DNA of 64,000 nucleotides. Source: DASWNP01 sp036399175 (GTDB lineage: Bacteria; Acidobacteriota; Blastocatellia; Pyrinomonadales; Pyrinomonadaceae). Of this stretch, positions 10,336-18,800 are shown one piece after another (position 1 is the first letter of the stretch; the number at the start of each line of letters is the position of its first letter). The notes beneath the pieces are model-generated. The model worked only from the letters and a program-made list of their open reading frames with translations. It made no database searches and was not told where the DNA came from. Both the position numbers and the translations under genes were made by a program. The stretch is from the NCBI GenBank assembly GCA_036399175.1, contig DASWNP010000064.1, forward strand, positions 62,001 to 126,000. The letters are read 5' to 3'.

Positions 10336-11035
10336 GCTTTTGGTTCTGTTGTTTGCCGGATGCGGGCAGAAGCTTTCGGATAAGATTTACTGGAAGGGCG
10401 AGGACGCGGGGGCTGCGACGGAGGAGGAGCGAGCGATGCCGGTGGTCTACGTGGCGCTGGGGGATTCAACGGGCGCGGGTGTGGGTGCGAGGAAGGGCGG
10501 CGGCTACGTGGCGCGCGTGTTCGAGAGAATCGAGCGCGTGCGTCCGGGCTCGCGTCTCGTCAATCTTTGCGTGAGCGGGGCGACGACTTCAGACGTGCTA
10601 CGCTCGCAGGTCGGACGAGTCGGCGCTGCGCGCCCGACGCTCGTCACGCTCGGCATCGGCATCAACGACGTGAGCCGGCAAGTGTCGGTCGAACAGTTCG
10701 CGCGCAACTACGAAGAGATAATCCTCCGCATCAGGAAAGAGACCGATGCGCCCATCGTCCTCACAAACATCCCTGACATCTCTCACGCGCCCGCCGTCCC
10801 CGTCTTCCTCCGCGCCGAGGCGCTGCGCCGCATCAACCTCTTCAACCAGAGCATCAAAGAGATTGCCGCCCGCCACAATATCCTCGCCGTCGATGCCTAT
10901 GAAAAGAGCCACGCCGTCATCCCCACACACCCGGAGTTTTTCTCGCCGGACGGCTTTCACCCCTCCGACGAAGGCTACGAATTCTGGGCTGTGACGATGT
11001 GGCCGACCGTCAAGCAGGCCATTGGCGAAGAGTAA
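10274..11035 (+). CDS. GDSL/SGNH-family lipase-esterase lipoprotein
   Basis: The mature part shows the SGNH hydrolase blocks in order: G-D-S-T-G-A-G (block I, nucleophile Ser), G-A-T-T-S-D (block II Gly), G-I-N-D (block III Asn), and a C-terminal D-G-F-H-P block carrying the catalytic Asp and His. The substrate is unknown; family members hydrolyse ester bonds of lipids, carbohydrates or peptidoglycan acetyl groups. The N-terminus reads F-P-L-P-L-F-P-L-L-L-V-L-L-F-A-G-C, a signal peptide with lipobox F-A-G-C, so it is a lipoprotein. That hydrophobic stretch is encoded by the right arm of the heptad repeat. The ATG at 10274 is chosen because it gives a short basic n-region; 10247 and 10199 are in-frame alternatives inside or before the repeat. 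Confidence 0.85.
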   Translation: MARKASEGFSLSPFPLPLFPLLLVLLFAGCGQKLSDKIYWKGEDAGAATEEERAMPVVYVALGDSTGAGVGARKGGGYVARVFERIERVRPGSRLVNLCVSGATTSDVLRSQVGRVGAARPTLVTLGIGINDVSRQVSVEQFARNYEEIILRIRKETDAPIVLTNIPDISHAPAVPVFLRAEALRRINLFNQSIKEIAARHNILAVDAYEKSHAVIPTHPEFFSPDGFHPSDEGYEFWAVTMWPTVKQAIGEE

Positions 11036-11087
11036 GTGGCAGGCTACAAAAGCGGAAAAGCGAGTCTTCAGCCGTAAAAAATTCGCG

Positions 11088-11116
11088 TTGACGCCTGAAA
11101 ACAACTGGCCTAGTAT
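11088..11116 (+). promoter_or_regulatory. sigma-70 promoter for the 11206 operon
   Basis: TTGACG at 11088-11093 and TAGTAT at 11111-11116 are separated by exactly 17 nt. Transcription would start near 11123, giving a leader of about 80 nt before the ATG at 11206. It lies between a finished gene and a new operon on the same strand, as expected for an independent promoter. Confidence 0.6.
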
Positions 11117-11205
11117 TGGCGCTGACGCACAATCCTGTTGACGGAATCCTCACAGATTCCTTCAGTCTCACATAATTGATACAAAGCGTAAGGAGCATGT
11201 GAATT

Positions 11206-11991
11206 ATGTCTTGTTCCAAGCAGGTCAGCAGAAGGCGCTTGATTCCTGTAGCATCTACCGCCGCTCTCAATATCGCGCTTGTTGCCGTCCTCATCTTGCT
11301 GCGCTCGTCCTCTTCACAAGAAGCGTTCAGTTCTCCGCTCGAAATAGCTCAACCCCCGATAGTCTCGATAGCTGAACAGCAGGGTGTGCCCTTGCTCATC
11401 ACGATAGAGCGTATCGACACTTCAAACCCGCTTGACCCTCAAGTTAATTACACACTCAAAAATCTCAGCGACAAGCCGATTCGAGCTTATACGGTGCTTG
11501 AAGAAACCGCGACGAGTTCTTCAAAGGTTAAAAACTCGACAATTAAAAACATCACCTCGACCGCACAGCTTTTATTGCCCAATCAATCCCGTCAAGAGAT
11601 GTTCGGCGGACAGAGCTTTTCAGACCCTCTACTCAGTTTAATTTTGTCCATCGACTTTGTTGAGTTTGCCGATGGCTCGACGTGGGGTGAGGATACTCAG
11701 CACGCCGCCGAGAATCTCGCCGGACAACGCGCGGGAGGCCGCGAGACGCTCAAAAAATTGCGTGGGTTGTTTGCCGCTCAGGGCATTGAGGCCGTCAAAA
11801 AACTCATCACGCAGGGAAACATAGAGGTAGTCAGCCCCCTCGTCGGTCAGTCTGAAAAATGGCAGTACGGCTTCAAAATCGGGCACAACACCATTCTCAG
11901 CCGGCTTAGGACGGCTCAAGAAAAAGGTGGCTCGCGCCAGCTTGCCGACGAACTTCAAAAAACATTCGACGCTGCGGAAGGGAGGCCGTGA
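11206..11991 (+). CDS. exported or membrane-anchored protein of unknown function
   Basis: The 261-residue protein has a basic N-terminus and one hydrophobic segment (about residues 14-34, I-P-V-A-S-T-A-A-L-N-I-A-L-V-A-V-L), so it is anchored or secreted. The following ~100 residues read like a beta-sandwich with conserved 'Y-T-L-K-N-L-S-D-K-P' wording, and the C-terminal third is helical. I do not recognise a family. AAGGAG at 11190-11195 precedes the ATG. Its stop overlaps the region just ahead of the next gene, so the two form an operon. The DNA is visibly more A/T-rich, with more A/T-ending codons than its neighbours, which suggests relatively recent acquisition. Confidence 0.65.
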   Translation: MSCSKQVSRRRLIPVASTAALNIALVAVLILLRSSSSQEAFSSPLEIAQPPIVSIAEQQGVPLLITIERIDTSNPLDPQVNYTLKNLSDKPIRAYTVLEETATSSSKVKNSTIKNITSTAQLLLPNQSRQEMFGGQSFSDPLLSLILSIDFVEFADGSTWGEDTQHAAENLAGQRAGGRETLKKLRGLFAAQGIEAVKKLITQGNIEVVSPLVGQSEKWQYGFKIGHNTILSRLRTAQEKGGSRQLADELQKTFDAAEGRP

Positions 11992-11993
11992 AC

Positions 11994-13064
11994 ATGGCCT
12001 TCAGACGGTTACAAACCCTCCTGCTTGTAACGTTCAACTTGCTCCTCATCTTCTGTGCGATGGCGCTCGCTCAGAGACAAAGACCGACCGTTGAGGTCGG
12101 AACTCCAAAATGTACGCCGCACACGGAGGAGAGCGGAGTCGAATGCCGTGACCTGAGTTGTTCATACGGAACTATTTACTCTACGCAAGAGTGTAACCCT
12201 GACCCGGCGACTCAAACGCGACACCTTTGTCAACGTGTCCCAACCGGGTGCAGCAATATAACGCCGATAAGCTGCGCAACCGACAACAAGAGCACTTCGT
12301 TCTCTTATGAATGCGATGGCGAGGTAGTGGTCAAAACTTCGACCATAATTTGCCCGGTCACTTGTTATAAGTATTGCCCTTCGCCCGACCGTTCCAAGCC
12401 TTGCAGTATGGCTAGATGGGATACAACCTACTGCGAGTGGACAAACTGCCTTATAGCCGACGCGTGCATTCCCAAACAGTGTGAGTACGGATACTGGGAT
12501 GTAGATATTTGCGATTGTCAGGTAAGCCCTGTTCTGATTGATGTCGAAGGCAACGGGTTCAGCCTTACAAACGCGGGCGGCGGGGTGGGCTTCGACCTTA
12601 ACAGCGAGGGCACACCGGAGCATCTGTCCTGGACGACCCCGGATTCCGACGACGCGTGGCTGGCGCTCGATAGAAACGGCAACGGGAGGATTGATAACGG
12701 CAGGGAACTCTTCGGCAACTTCACGCCACAACCGCCTTCAAGCGAGCCGAACGGATTTCTCGCCCTCGCAGAGTTTGACAAAGCCGAGCAGGGAGGCAAC
12801 TCCGACGGCATAATTGACGAGCGCGACGCTATCTTCATCTCTCTGCGTATGTGGCAGGACAGAAATCACAATGGCTTCTCCGAGCCTGAAGAGTTGCGCT
12901 CGCTCGTGTCGCTGGAGGTGGCGGCGCTCGAACTCGATTACAAAGAATCGAAACGAGTGGACGAGCATGGCAATCAGTTTCGTTACCGCGCGAAGGTGAG
13001 GGAGGCGAAGCGGGCGAGGGTTGGGCGCTGGGCGTGGGACGTGTTTCTGGTTTCAGCGCCGTAG
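11994..13064 (+). CDS. secreted Cys-rich protein with EF-hand-like calcium sites
   Basis: A signal peptide (about residues 1-26, ending A-L-A-Q) is followed by a region of ~150 residues with 18 cysteines, presumably disulfide-bonded outside the cytoplasm. A C-terminal module then carries three EF-hand or dockerin-like loops: D-R-N-G-N-G-R-I-D, G-N-S-D-G-I-I-D-E-R-D and D-R-N-H-N-G-F-S-E-P-E-E. The module opening 'D-V-E-G-N-G-F-S-L' with these loops is familiar from large bacterial surface proteins. The role is unknown; calcium-stabilised surface adhesion or envelope assembly are guesses. The ATG at 11994 is chosen over a GTG at 11988 because GGAGG at 11981-11985 has proper spacing only for the ATG. 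It shares the A/T-richer composition of the upstream gene. Confidence 0.75.
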   Translation: MAFRRLQTLLLVTFNLLLIFCAMALAQRQRPTVEVGTPKCTPHTEESGVECRDLSCSYGTIYSTQECNPDPATQTRHLCQRVPTGCSNITPISCATDNKSTSFSYECDGEVVVKTSTIICPVTCYKYCPSPDRSKPCSMARWDTTYCEWTNCLIADACIPKQCEYGYWDVDICDCQVSPVLIDVEGNGFSLTNAGGGVGFDLNSEGTPEHLSWTTPDSDDAWLALDRNGNGRIDNGRELFGNFTPQPPSSEPNGFLALAEFDKAEQGGNSDGIIDERDAIFISLRMWQDRNHNGFSEPEELRSLVSLEVAALELDYKESKRVDEHGNQFRYRAKVREAKRARVGRWAWDVFLVSAP

Positions 13065-13080
13065 CGGATAGGTGAAGGAG

Positions 13081-13130
13081 AGACGAGCGCCCGCGAGTTT
13101 CGAGGTGAGACTCACGGGCGCTCGTCTTTG
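13081..13130 (+). terminator. intrinsic terminator after the Cys-rich protein gene
   Basis: AGACGAGCGCCCG at 13081-13093 pairs perfectly with 13115-13127 (13 bp). The 21-nt interior can itself form a short GAGT/ACTC stem. TTTG follows. It sits 17 bases after the stop codon at 13064. Confidence 0.8.
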
Positions 13131-13213
13131 ACGCTCGTTGCTCGGTTGCTGCGCGCCACGATTTTAACGCGCTTCGGGCAGCCTCACTCGTCCTTCTCGT
13201 TCACAGATTGATA

Positions 13214-13242
13214 TTGAAATAGCAGCGTCTTTGTCTTAGTAT
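13214..13242 (+). promoter_or_regulatory. sigma-70 promoter of the Ser/Thr kinase gene
   Basis: TTGAAA at 13214-13219 and TAGTAT at 13237-13242 have a 17-nt spacer. The leader to the ATG at 13369 would be about 120 nt. The call rests on consensus and context only. Confidence 0.5.
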
Positions 13243-13368
13243 GCCCGCCTACCGGGAATCTGTTCCCAAAAGCTCTACGCGCTCGTTCTTTCTATCGTTT
13301 CTGTCCCACACGTCGCCGTTTCGTCACCTGACCGCCGCCGAGTCAGTGCCGCAAGGATTCGGCTTTCC

Positions 13369-16300
13369 ATGATCGGGCAAACCGTTTCTCATTATCGTAT
13401 TCTCGACAAGCTTGGCGAAGGCGGGATGGGCGCGGTCTACGTGGCCGAAGACACGCATCTGGGCAGGCGCGTCGCCATCAAGATTCCGCACACCACCTCT
13501 GACGCGCACGAGTTTCGCGCGCGCTTCCTGCGCGAAGCTCGCTCCATCTCTGCGCTGAGTCACCCGCACATCGCAACCCTTCACGACTACGGCGAGCTGC
13601 CCGAGCCCGACGGGCGTCCCTTCATCGTGATGGAGCTGGTCGGCGGCGTGAACTTGAGCGACCTTCTGCGCGAAGGCGCTCTGACTCTTTCGCGTGCGCT
13701 CGAAATCATCGAGGCAGTGGCCGACGCGCTATCGGAAGCGCACCGGCGCGGCATTATCCACCGCGACATCAAGCCCTCGAACGTGATGATTAACGACCGG
13801 GGGCAGGTCAAGGTGCTCGACTTCGGTCTCGCCAAGCAGCTCGAAGAAGAGCATCAGGCGGTCGAGGCCGACCGCGAGGCGAAGACTCTGCCTGCCGCTC
13901 GCACGCAAAGCGGCGCGGTCATCGGCACGCTGCTTTATCTTTCGCCCGAGCAGGCGACGGCCTCGCCCGTCGATGCCAGAAGCGACATCTTCGCCCTCGG
14001 CTCGCTGCTCTACGAGTGCATCGCCGGTTGTTCGGCCTTCAACGGCTCGACGCCCATCGAAGTCTGCGCGCAGGTTCTGTACGTCAACCCGCCGCCGCCC
14101 TCGAAGTTCAACCCGCGCGTGCCCCCCGAGCTTGACTACATCACGCTCAAAGCTCTCGCCAAAAAGAAGGAGGCGCGCTACCAGACCGCAGAAGATTTGC
14201 GAAACGACCTGGCGCGCGTGCGCGCCTCCCTGCGCGAAAGCCTGCACGCCGCAGGCGACGCCGTCCCGACGCAGCGCATCTTGCGCGCCGCACTCACGCC
14301 GCGCACGACCAGCGCGCTCAACACGCTCTCCGTCACGCTCCGGCAGCCGCGTTTCAGCGCCGCCTTTCTCGCGCTCCTCGTCGCCATAGTCGGCCTCGGC
14401 GTCTGGGCGGCGGTGCGCTTCTGGCCTCGCTCTTCGCACAAGCCTTCGGCGGACGCCGTCCGCTGGTACGAGACCGGCGTGAGCGCCCTGCGCGACGGAA
14501 CTTACCAGAACGCGAGCAAGGCTCTGGAGACAGCCGTCTCCATCGACGACCGCTTCGCCCTCGCACACGCGCGCCTCGCCGAAGCCTGGACGGAGCTTGA
14601 CTACACCGACAAAGCGAAAGACGAAATCCTTCGCGTCCGTTCGCTCGTGCCCGACTATTCGCAGTTGCCCGCGCTCGAAGGTCTCTATCTACAGGCCGTC
14701 ACCGATACGGTCGAGCGCAAGTTCACTTCGGCCATCGAAGCCTACCAGCGCATCGCTCAACAAGCGCCCGAAGCCGAGAAGGCTTACGCTTATCTCGATT
14801 TGGGTCGCGCCTACGAAAAGAACGAGCAGGTTGACCGCGCCATCGAAAGCTACACCGAAGCCACCAACCGCAACCCGCAGGCCGCCGCAGGCTTTCTCTG
14901 GCTCGGCATTCTTCACGGGCGCAAGCAGAATCTCGCCAGCGCCCGCACCGCCTTCGACGCGGCGGAAAAACTCTACAGCTCGCTCTCCAACTACGAAGGC
15001 GTGACCGAGGTGCTTTACCAGCGCGGCGTCCTCTTCAGCAAGATGGGCAAGGCGGGCGAAGCGCGCGAACAGTTGCAGCGCGCCCTGACCATCGCCGAGA
15101 CGACCACTCAGAACAAGTATCAGGCCATCAGCACGCGCCTCATGCTGAGCATCGTCTCTTTGACGAGCGGCGACACGGCCAAAGCGAAAGAGCACGCCGA
15201 GGAAGCCGTGGGTCTCGCGCAGGCCAATCGCATGGAGAACCTCACCACGCGCGGCCTCATCGCGCTCGGCAACGCCGCTTTCACGAGCGGCGACTTCGAG
15301 CAGGCCGAAGAGAGCTACCGGCGCGCTCTCGAATCCGCACGCTTCTACAAAGGACGGCGCAACGAAGCCCTCGCCCTCTTCTCTCTGGGCAGTCTGCGTC
15401 TCTCGCGCAACAGGCCGGACGAAGGCTTGCGCGACGTGCGGCAGGCGCTGGAGTTTTATCAGAGCGCCGGTTATCGAAAAGAAGCGGCGCAGGCGCTCAT
15501 CCTCGTCGGGCGCGCGAGCCGGCAGAAGGGCGACTACGCGGGCGCGCTCGAAGCTTTCGAGAAGCAGCTTGAGATAGCCCGGAAGGTCAACGACGTGTCG
15601 CAGCAGGGGCTCGCGCACGAAGCAATCGGCTCAGTCCTCTTCAAGCAGGAGCGTTTCTCCGAGGCGCTTCAGCATTTCGACGAGAGCTACGAAATCGGCA
15701 AACAGCTCGAAGACAAAATGAGCATCGGCTACGGAGCGATGAATCGAGGCAAGACGCTCTGGCGCTTGGGTCGCTTCGCGGAAGCTCGCACGGCTCTCGA
15801 CGAAGCGGCGACGGTTGCGGGCAGCTCCGCCGCCGGTAACAAAGGGCTTCTGAGCGGCGTCTCTCGCCAACTCGCCTGGATGGCTCTCAGCGAGCAACGC
15901 TTCGCGGAAGCTTCGGAGAAGAACCAGCAGTCGCTCTCGCTCGTCGGCGAAAAAGATTTGGAAGTCGCTTTCGAGGCCAAGCTGCTCGACGGTCTCATCC
16001 GGCTCAAGGCGTCGGGCGGCGACCGTCGCGCCGCCTTCGCGTCATGCGAGCAAGCGCTCGGCATGTCGATGCGTCTCGACGACCCTTCGCTCGTCTCGCG
16101 CGCCATGCTCGCTCTGGCCGAAGCAGCCCTTGAGACGGGCGACGCCGCGCGCGCGCAGGAGCTTGCGCTCGAAGTGGCCGCGCGCTTCGCCAATGCGGGG
16201 CAGCGCGAGTCGGAGTGGCGCGCGTGGCTCGTCGCGGCCAGAGCCGCCGAGCGCGCGGGCGATATGAATAGAGCGCGTGAGCACACGGCGCGCGCCCTCG

Positions 16301-16416
16301 AAGTTCTTTCGCAGTTACAACAGCAATGGGGAGGGGAGAACTACAACCAATACCTCGCCCGCCAGGACATCAAGCTCCTGCGCAGGCAACTCGAACAGCT
16401 CAACGCACACGCCTGA
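13369..16416 (+). CDS. PknB-type Ser/Thr protein kinase with TPR sensor domain
   Basis: This 1015-residue protein has a kinase domain at about residues 1-280. It carries a G-E-G-G-M-G glycine loop (16-21), the ATP-anchoring Lys38 in V-A-I-K, the H-R-D-I-K-P-S-N catalytic loop (Asp133) and a DFG motif (151-153). All catalytic residues are intact. A single transmembrane helix follows (about residues 328-351). The remaining ~660 residues are tetratricopeptide repeats rich in 'A-x-x-x-Y-x-x-A-(L/I)' helices, probably outside the cytoplasm. This layout is common in acidobacterial and myxobacterial Hanks-type kinases. TPRs suggest protein-protein sensing; targets are unknown. A lipoprotein gene follows after 31 nt and may be cotranscribed. 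Confidence 0.93.
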   Translation: MIGQTVSHYRILDKLGEGGMGAVYVAEDTHLGRRVAIKIPHTTSDAHEFRARFLREARSISALSHPHIATLHDYGELPEPDGRPFIVMELVGGVNLSDLLREGALTLSRALEIIEAVADALSEAHRRGIIHRDIKPSNVMINDRGQVKVLDFGLAKQLEEEHQAVEADREAKTLPAARTQSGAVIGTLLYLSPEQATASPVDARSDIFALGSLLYECIAGCSAFNGSTPIEVCAQVLYVNPPPPSKFNPRVPPELDYITLKALAKKKEARYQTAEDLRNDLARVRASLRESLHAAGDAVPTQRILRAALTPRTTSALNTLSVTLRQPRFSAAFLALLVAIVGLGVWAAVRFWPRSSHKPSADAVRWYETGVSALRDGTYQNASKALETAVSIDDRFALAHARLAEAWTELDYTDKAKDEILRVRSLVPDYSQLPALEGLYLQAVTDTVERKFTSAIEAYQRIAQQAPEAEKAYAYLDLGRAYEKNEQVDRAIESYTEATNRNPQAAAGFLWLGILHGRKQNLASARTAFDAAEKLYSSLSNYEGVTEVLYQRGVLFSKMGKAGEAREQLQRALTIAETTTQNKYQAISTRLMLSIVSLTSGDTAKAKEHAEEAVGLAQANRMENLTTRGLIALGNAAFTSGDFEQAEESYRRALESARFYKGRRNEALALFSLGSLRLSRNRPDEGLRDVRQALEFYQSAGYRKEAAQALILVGRASRQKGDYAGALEAFEKQLEIARKVNDVSQQGLAHEAIGSVLFKQERFSEALQHFDESYEIGKQLEDKMSIGYGAMNRGKTLWRLGRFAEARTALDEAATVAGSSAAGNKGLLSGVSRQLAWMALSEQRFAEASEKNQQSLSLVGEKDLEVAFEAKLLDGLIRLKASGGDRRAAFASCEQALGMSMRLDDPSLVSRAMLALAEAALETGDAARAQELALEVAARFANAGQRESEWRAWLVAARAAERAGDMNRAREHTARALEVLSQLQQQWGGENYNQYLARQDIKLLRRQLEQLNAHA

Positions 16417-16447
16417 GCTTCTCTCAAACTCCAAAGGAGCAACCACC

Positions 16448-17155
16448 ATGCAACGCAAACGTCTCGTCGCCCCGGGGGGAATCCGCCGCAGCCTTCTTCT
16501 GCCCGCGCTCGCCGCGCTCGTCCTCCTCGTCTCGTTCACAACCTCATGCCCCGGCCCCGGCACTAACAACAACAACGGAGGCGTCGTCACCACCCAGTCG
16601 CCATCGCCTTCGCCCACTCAGGGAGCTGTTCCGCCGCCACCACCTCCGATGCCCAGCACGGACGACCGACCGATTATCATCTCCGGCGGCTCGCTCGACC
16701 TCGACTTTAATCCTGCCTACTATCAAGGCTCATCCGGCGGCGGTACTTTCCGCAGCGCCAACAATCGCATCACGACCATGCGAGTCTACGACGACGACGC
16801 CACCGATGCCGCCGTCGGGCTCTGCACCGTCACCTTCGCGGATGCTTCCGACATCACGATTGCCTACTCCGTCGCCGGAGGCGGGAGCGGAAATATCAGA
16901 GCCGTCAGCACGTCGGGCTCCGCCGGAAACTCCGTCGAGCTGACCTTCAACGCCGCCCAGTTGCCCAAACGCAATCCGCAGAGCAACAAGCATTACAACA
17001 AGAAGGCCAGCATCGACAGCATTACCTACACCGGCGGCTCGCCTGCCACCTGCGACCTCGGCGGCAAAAAGAAAGTGACCATCGAGCTTGAAGGGACGCC
17101 CGTCGCCTGCGCCGCGACGACGACGCCCACGCCGACGCCGACCACTACGCCCTGA
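16448..17155 (+). CDS. lipoprotein of unknown function
   Basis: This 235-residue protein has a basic n-region, a Leu/Val-rich core (L-L-L-P-A-L-A-A-L-V-L-L-V-S-F) and a lipobox-like T-T-S-C, so it is probably lipidated at that Cys. A low-complexity linker of Asn, Pro and Ser follows, then a ~150-residue beta-rich domain without a recognised motif, and a Thr/Pro tail. AAAGGAG at about 16431-16437 precedes the ATG at 16448; in-frame codons upstream belong to the overlapping kinase region. It is the second gene after the kinase and ends at a strong terminator, so the two probably form one unit. It could be an exported partner or substrate of the kinase sensor domain, which is inference only. Confidence 0.75.
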   Translation: MQRKRLVAPGGIRRSLLLPALAALVLLVSFTTSCPGPGTNNNNGGVVTTQSPSPSPTQGAVPPPPPPMPSTDDRPIIISGGSLDLDFNPAYYQGSSGGGTFRSANNRITTMRVYDDDATDAAVGLCTVTFADASDITIAYSVAGGGSGNIRAVSTSGSAGNSVELTFNAAQLPKRNPQSNKHYNKKASIDSITYTGGSPATCDLGGKKKVTIELEGTPVACAATTTPTPTPTTTP

Positions 17156-17208
17156 GCTTTCCTTCAAGCCTCCGGCTCGCGCCGACGCGGCTTTCCCGAA
17201 AGACGACG

Positions 17209-17250
17209 AACGGGCACGGATGAGCCGAGGTTCATCCGTGCCCGTTTTCC
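17209..17250 (+). terminator. strong intrinsic terminator after the lipoprotein gene
   Basis: The arms at 17209-17223 and 17232-17246 are perfectly complementary over 15 bp around an 8-nt loop, followed by TTCC. It lies about 55 nt beyond the stop at 17155. Confidence 0.85.
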
Positions 17251-17403
17251 TGTCTTCCGAGAGCGCGCCTTTCATCCTCCTGCCGTCCGAACGTCTCCGG
17301 CTTCCCCGCTACGGGCGCGAGTCGGCGCTGTGCTAATATCTTCAGAAGACCGGAACGTGCGCGCCCTTCGAGCCGTATGCACTGTTCAGGAGGTTATAGA
17401 TTT

Positions 17404-17718
17404 ATGTCAGACACGAATCAGACGCGCTACGAGACGGGTCATCCAATCTGCGACGCGTGGCGTTTCCTTTGCGATGCGTCCTACGCCGTGCTCCCGCGCG
17501 ACGCGGCGCACCAGCTCGGCGAGTTTCAAAAAAACTTCTGGGGCGGCCTTCGCTGGCTGGCCGAAAAACAGATTGACCTCATCGACGAGGCCGTTCGCGG
17601 CGGCGACCGCCTCCGCGAAGAATGGCGACAACGCTGCCGTCATACCAGCACTACTACCGGCAGCGACACGACCGGCTACACGCCGCCGACAGGCGACGCG
17701 CAACCGGAAAGTATTTAA
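17404..17718 (+). CDS. small conserved-looking protein of unknown function
   Basis: The protein has 104 residues, is soluble, and is rich in Trp, Arg and Asp. It has an amphipathic centre (residues 25-75) including F-Q-K-N-F-W-G-G-L-R-W-L, and a Thr/Gly/Pro-rich disordered tail. I recognise no domain. The start at 17404 is preceded by an excellent AGGAGG at about 17388-17393, so translation is likely. A possible -10 box, TAATAT, lies near 17333. It is followed immediately by a heptad-type hairpin. Confidence 0.65.
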   Translation: MSDTNQTRYETGHPICDAWRFLCDASYAVLPRDAAHQLGEFQKNFWGGLRWLAEKQIDLIDEAVRGGDRLREEWRQRCRHTSTTTGSDTTGYTPPTGDAQPESI

Positions 17719-17722
17719 GAAA

Positions 17723-17834
17723 AGCGGTCAGCTTGTCAGCAGTCAGCGTTCAGCCAAACCGTAAAGCCGCCGGGGACGAGTTCGACTGACTGCTTCTTCC
17801 AACCGTTCGGCTGAGTGCTGACAAGCTGACCGCT
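17723..17834. repeat. heptad inverted repeat (GTCAGCA family)
   Basis: AGCGGTCAGCTTGTCAGCA at 17723-17741 is exactly complementary to 17816-17834 (19 bp). Further CAGC-centred units inside the arms recur every 7 nt, with one 8-nt step. The interior of ~75 nt contains additional short complementary stretches. It occupies the gap between the 104-residue protein and ispH and begins 5 nt after a stop codon. Confidence 0.85.
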
Positions 17835-17865
17835 GATGGCTTCCGATTTTCACGAAGGGTTAACT

Positions 17866-18717
17866 ATGCAGGTTCTGTTGGCTGAAGAGTACGGGTTCTG
17901 TTTCGGAGTCGAGCGCGCCGTCGAGATGACGGAGGCGGCGCTCTCAGAGGGTGCGACCGTGCGCACGCTCGGGCCGCTCATTCACAACACGCAGGAGATA
18001 AAGCGGCTCGAAGCCCAGGGCGTCAGCACCATCGAAGCGCCGGGCGAAGCGGGCTCGGACATAACGGCTGTCATTCGCGCGCACGGCGTCACGCCCGAGG
18101 TGCAGCGCACGCTGGAAGAGAACGCCGGGAAGGTCATCGACGCGACCTGCCCTTTCGTCACCAAAGTTCAGAAGCTGGCCGAGCGCGCCGCCGCGCAGGG
18201 GCGCGACGTGGTCGTCGTCGGCAATCCAGACCACCCCGAGATGATAGGCGTCAAAGGCTACGCGCCCGAGCACGCCCACGTCGTCCGCGATGCGAGCGAG
18301 GTCGCAGGGCTTCCAATGCTGCACGAGCCGCTCGTCGTCTCGCAGACCACCATCAAGCTCAGCACCTTCCTCGAAGCCGCCGAGGCCGTGCGCGCTCGCA
18401 GCGACGCCGAGCCGCAGGTGGTCAACACCATCTGCTCTGCGACGCGCGACCGCCAGGACGCCGCACGCGCCCTCGCAGGCGAGGTCGATGCCTTCTACAT
18501 CATCGGCGGCAAACATTCCTCGAACAGCATCAAGCTACTCTCCGTCTGCCAGGAACAGTGCCCGCGAAGCTTTCTGATTGAGACTCCCGAAGAGATTAAC
18601 CCGGATGACCTGCGCGGCGTCGAGCGCGTCGGCGTCACCGCCGGGGCTTCAACTCCCAACTGGCTCATCGAGCTTGTCGTCAAACGCCTCCGCGAAATCG
18701 GCCAAGCCCGCGTATAA
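17866..18717 (+). CDS. ispH: 4-hydroxy-3-methylbut-2-enyl diphosphate reductase
   Basis: IspH catalyses the last step of the MEP isoprenoid pathway, reducing HMBPP to IPP and DMAPP with a [4Fe-4S] cluster. The three cluster cysteines are in place: Cys12 in G-F-C-F-G-V, Cys95 in A-T-C-P-F-V and Cys190 in N-T-I-C-S-A-T. The substrate-binding His40 (L-I-H-N-T) and His73 (R-A-H-G-V) are also present. The 283-residue length is slightly short but normal for the compact form. GAAGGGT upstream supports the ATG at 17866; an in-frame ATG at 17836 lies just after the preceding hairpin and is less likely. The stop codon overlaps the start of a perfect 35-bp hairpin. Confidence 0.97.
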   Translation: MQVLLAEEYGFCFGVERAVEMTEAALSEGATVRTLGPLIHNTQEIKRLEAQGVSTIEAPGEAGSDITAVIRAHGVTPEVQRTLEENAGKVIDATCPFVTKVQKLAERAAAQGRDVVVVGNPDHPEMIGVKGYAPEHAHVVRDASEVAGLPMLHEPLVVSQTTIKLSTFLEAAEAVRARSDAEPQVVNTICSATRDRQDAARALAGEVDAFYIIGGKHSSNSIKLLSVCQEQCPRSFLIETPEEINPDDLRGVERVGVTAGASTPNWLIELVVKRLREIGQARV

Positions 18718-18797
18718 ATGATGAATGCGGAATGAGGAATGAGGAATGAAAAGCAAGCTGCCTTTCATTCCTCATTCCTCATTCCGCATTCATCATT
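18717..18797. repeat. perfect 35-bp heptad inverted repeat (GGAATGA family)
   Basis: The arms at 18717-18751 and 18763-18797 are exact reverse complements over 35 nt around an 11-nt loop. Each arm is a run of GGAATGA-type heptads. TTTTC follows on the plus strand. It shares its first base with the ispH stop codon and ends 3 nt before the stop of the convergent gene at 18801, so it fills the whole gap. This is one of the longest perfect hairpins in the window. Confidence 0.95.
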
Positions 18798-18800
18798 TTC

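Larger units (their letters stand above)
13065..13368. other. 304-nt intergenic region between the EF-hand gene and the kinase
   Basis: This stretch holds an intrinsic terminator for the upstream gene (13081-13130) and a promoter-like pair (13214-13242) for the kinase. The remaining ~125 nt of leader before the ATG at 13369 shows no obvious Shine-Dalgarno and no ORF of note. Confidence 0.6.
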
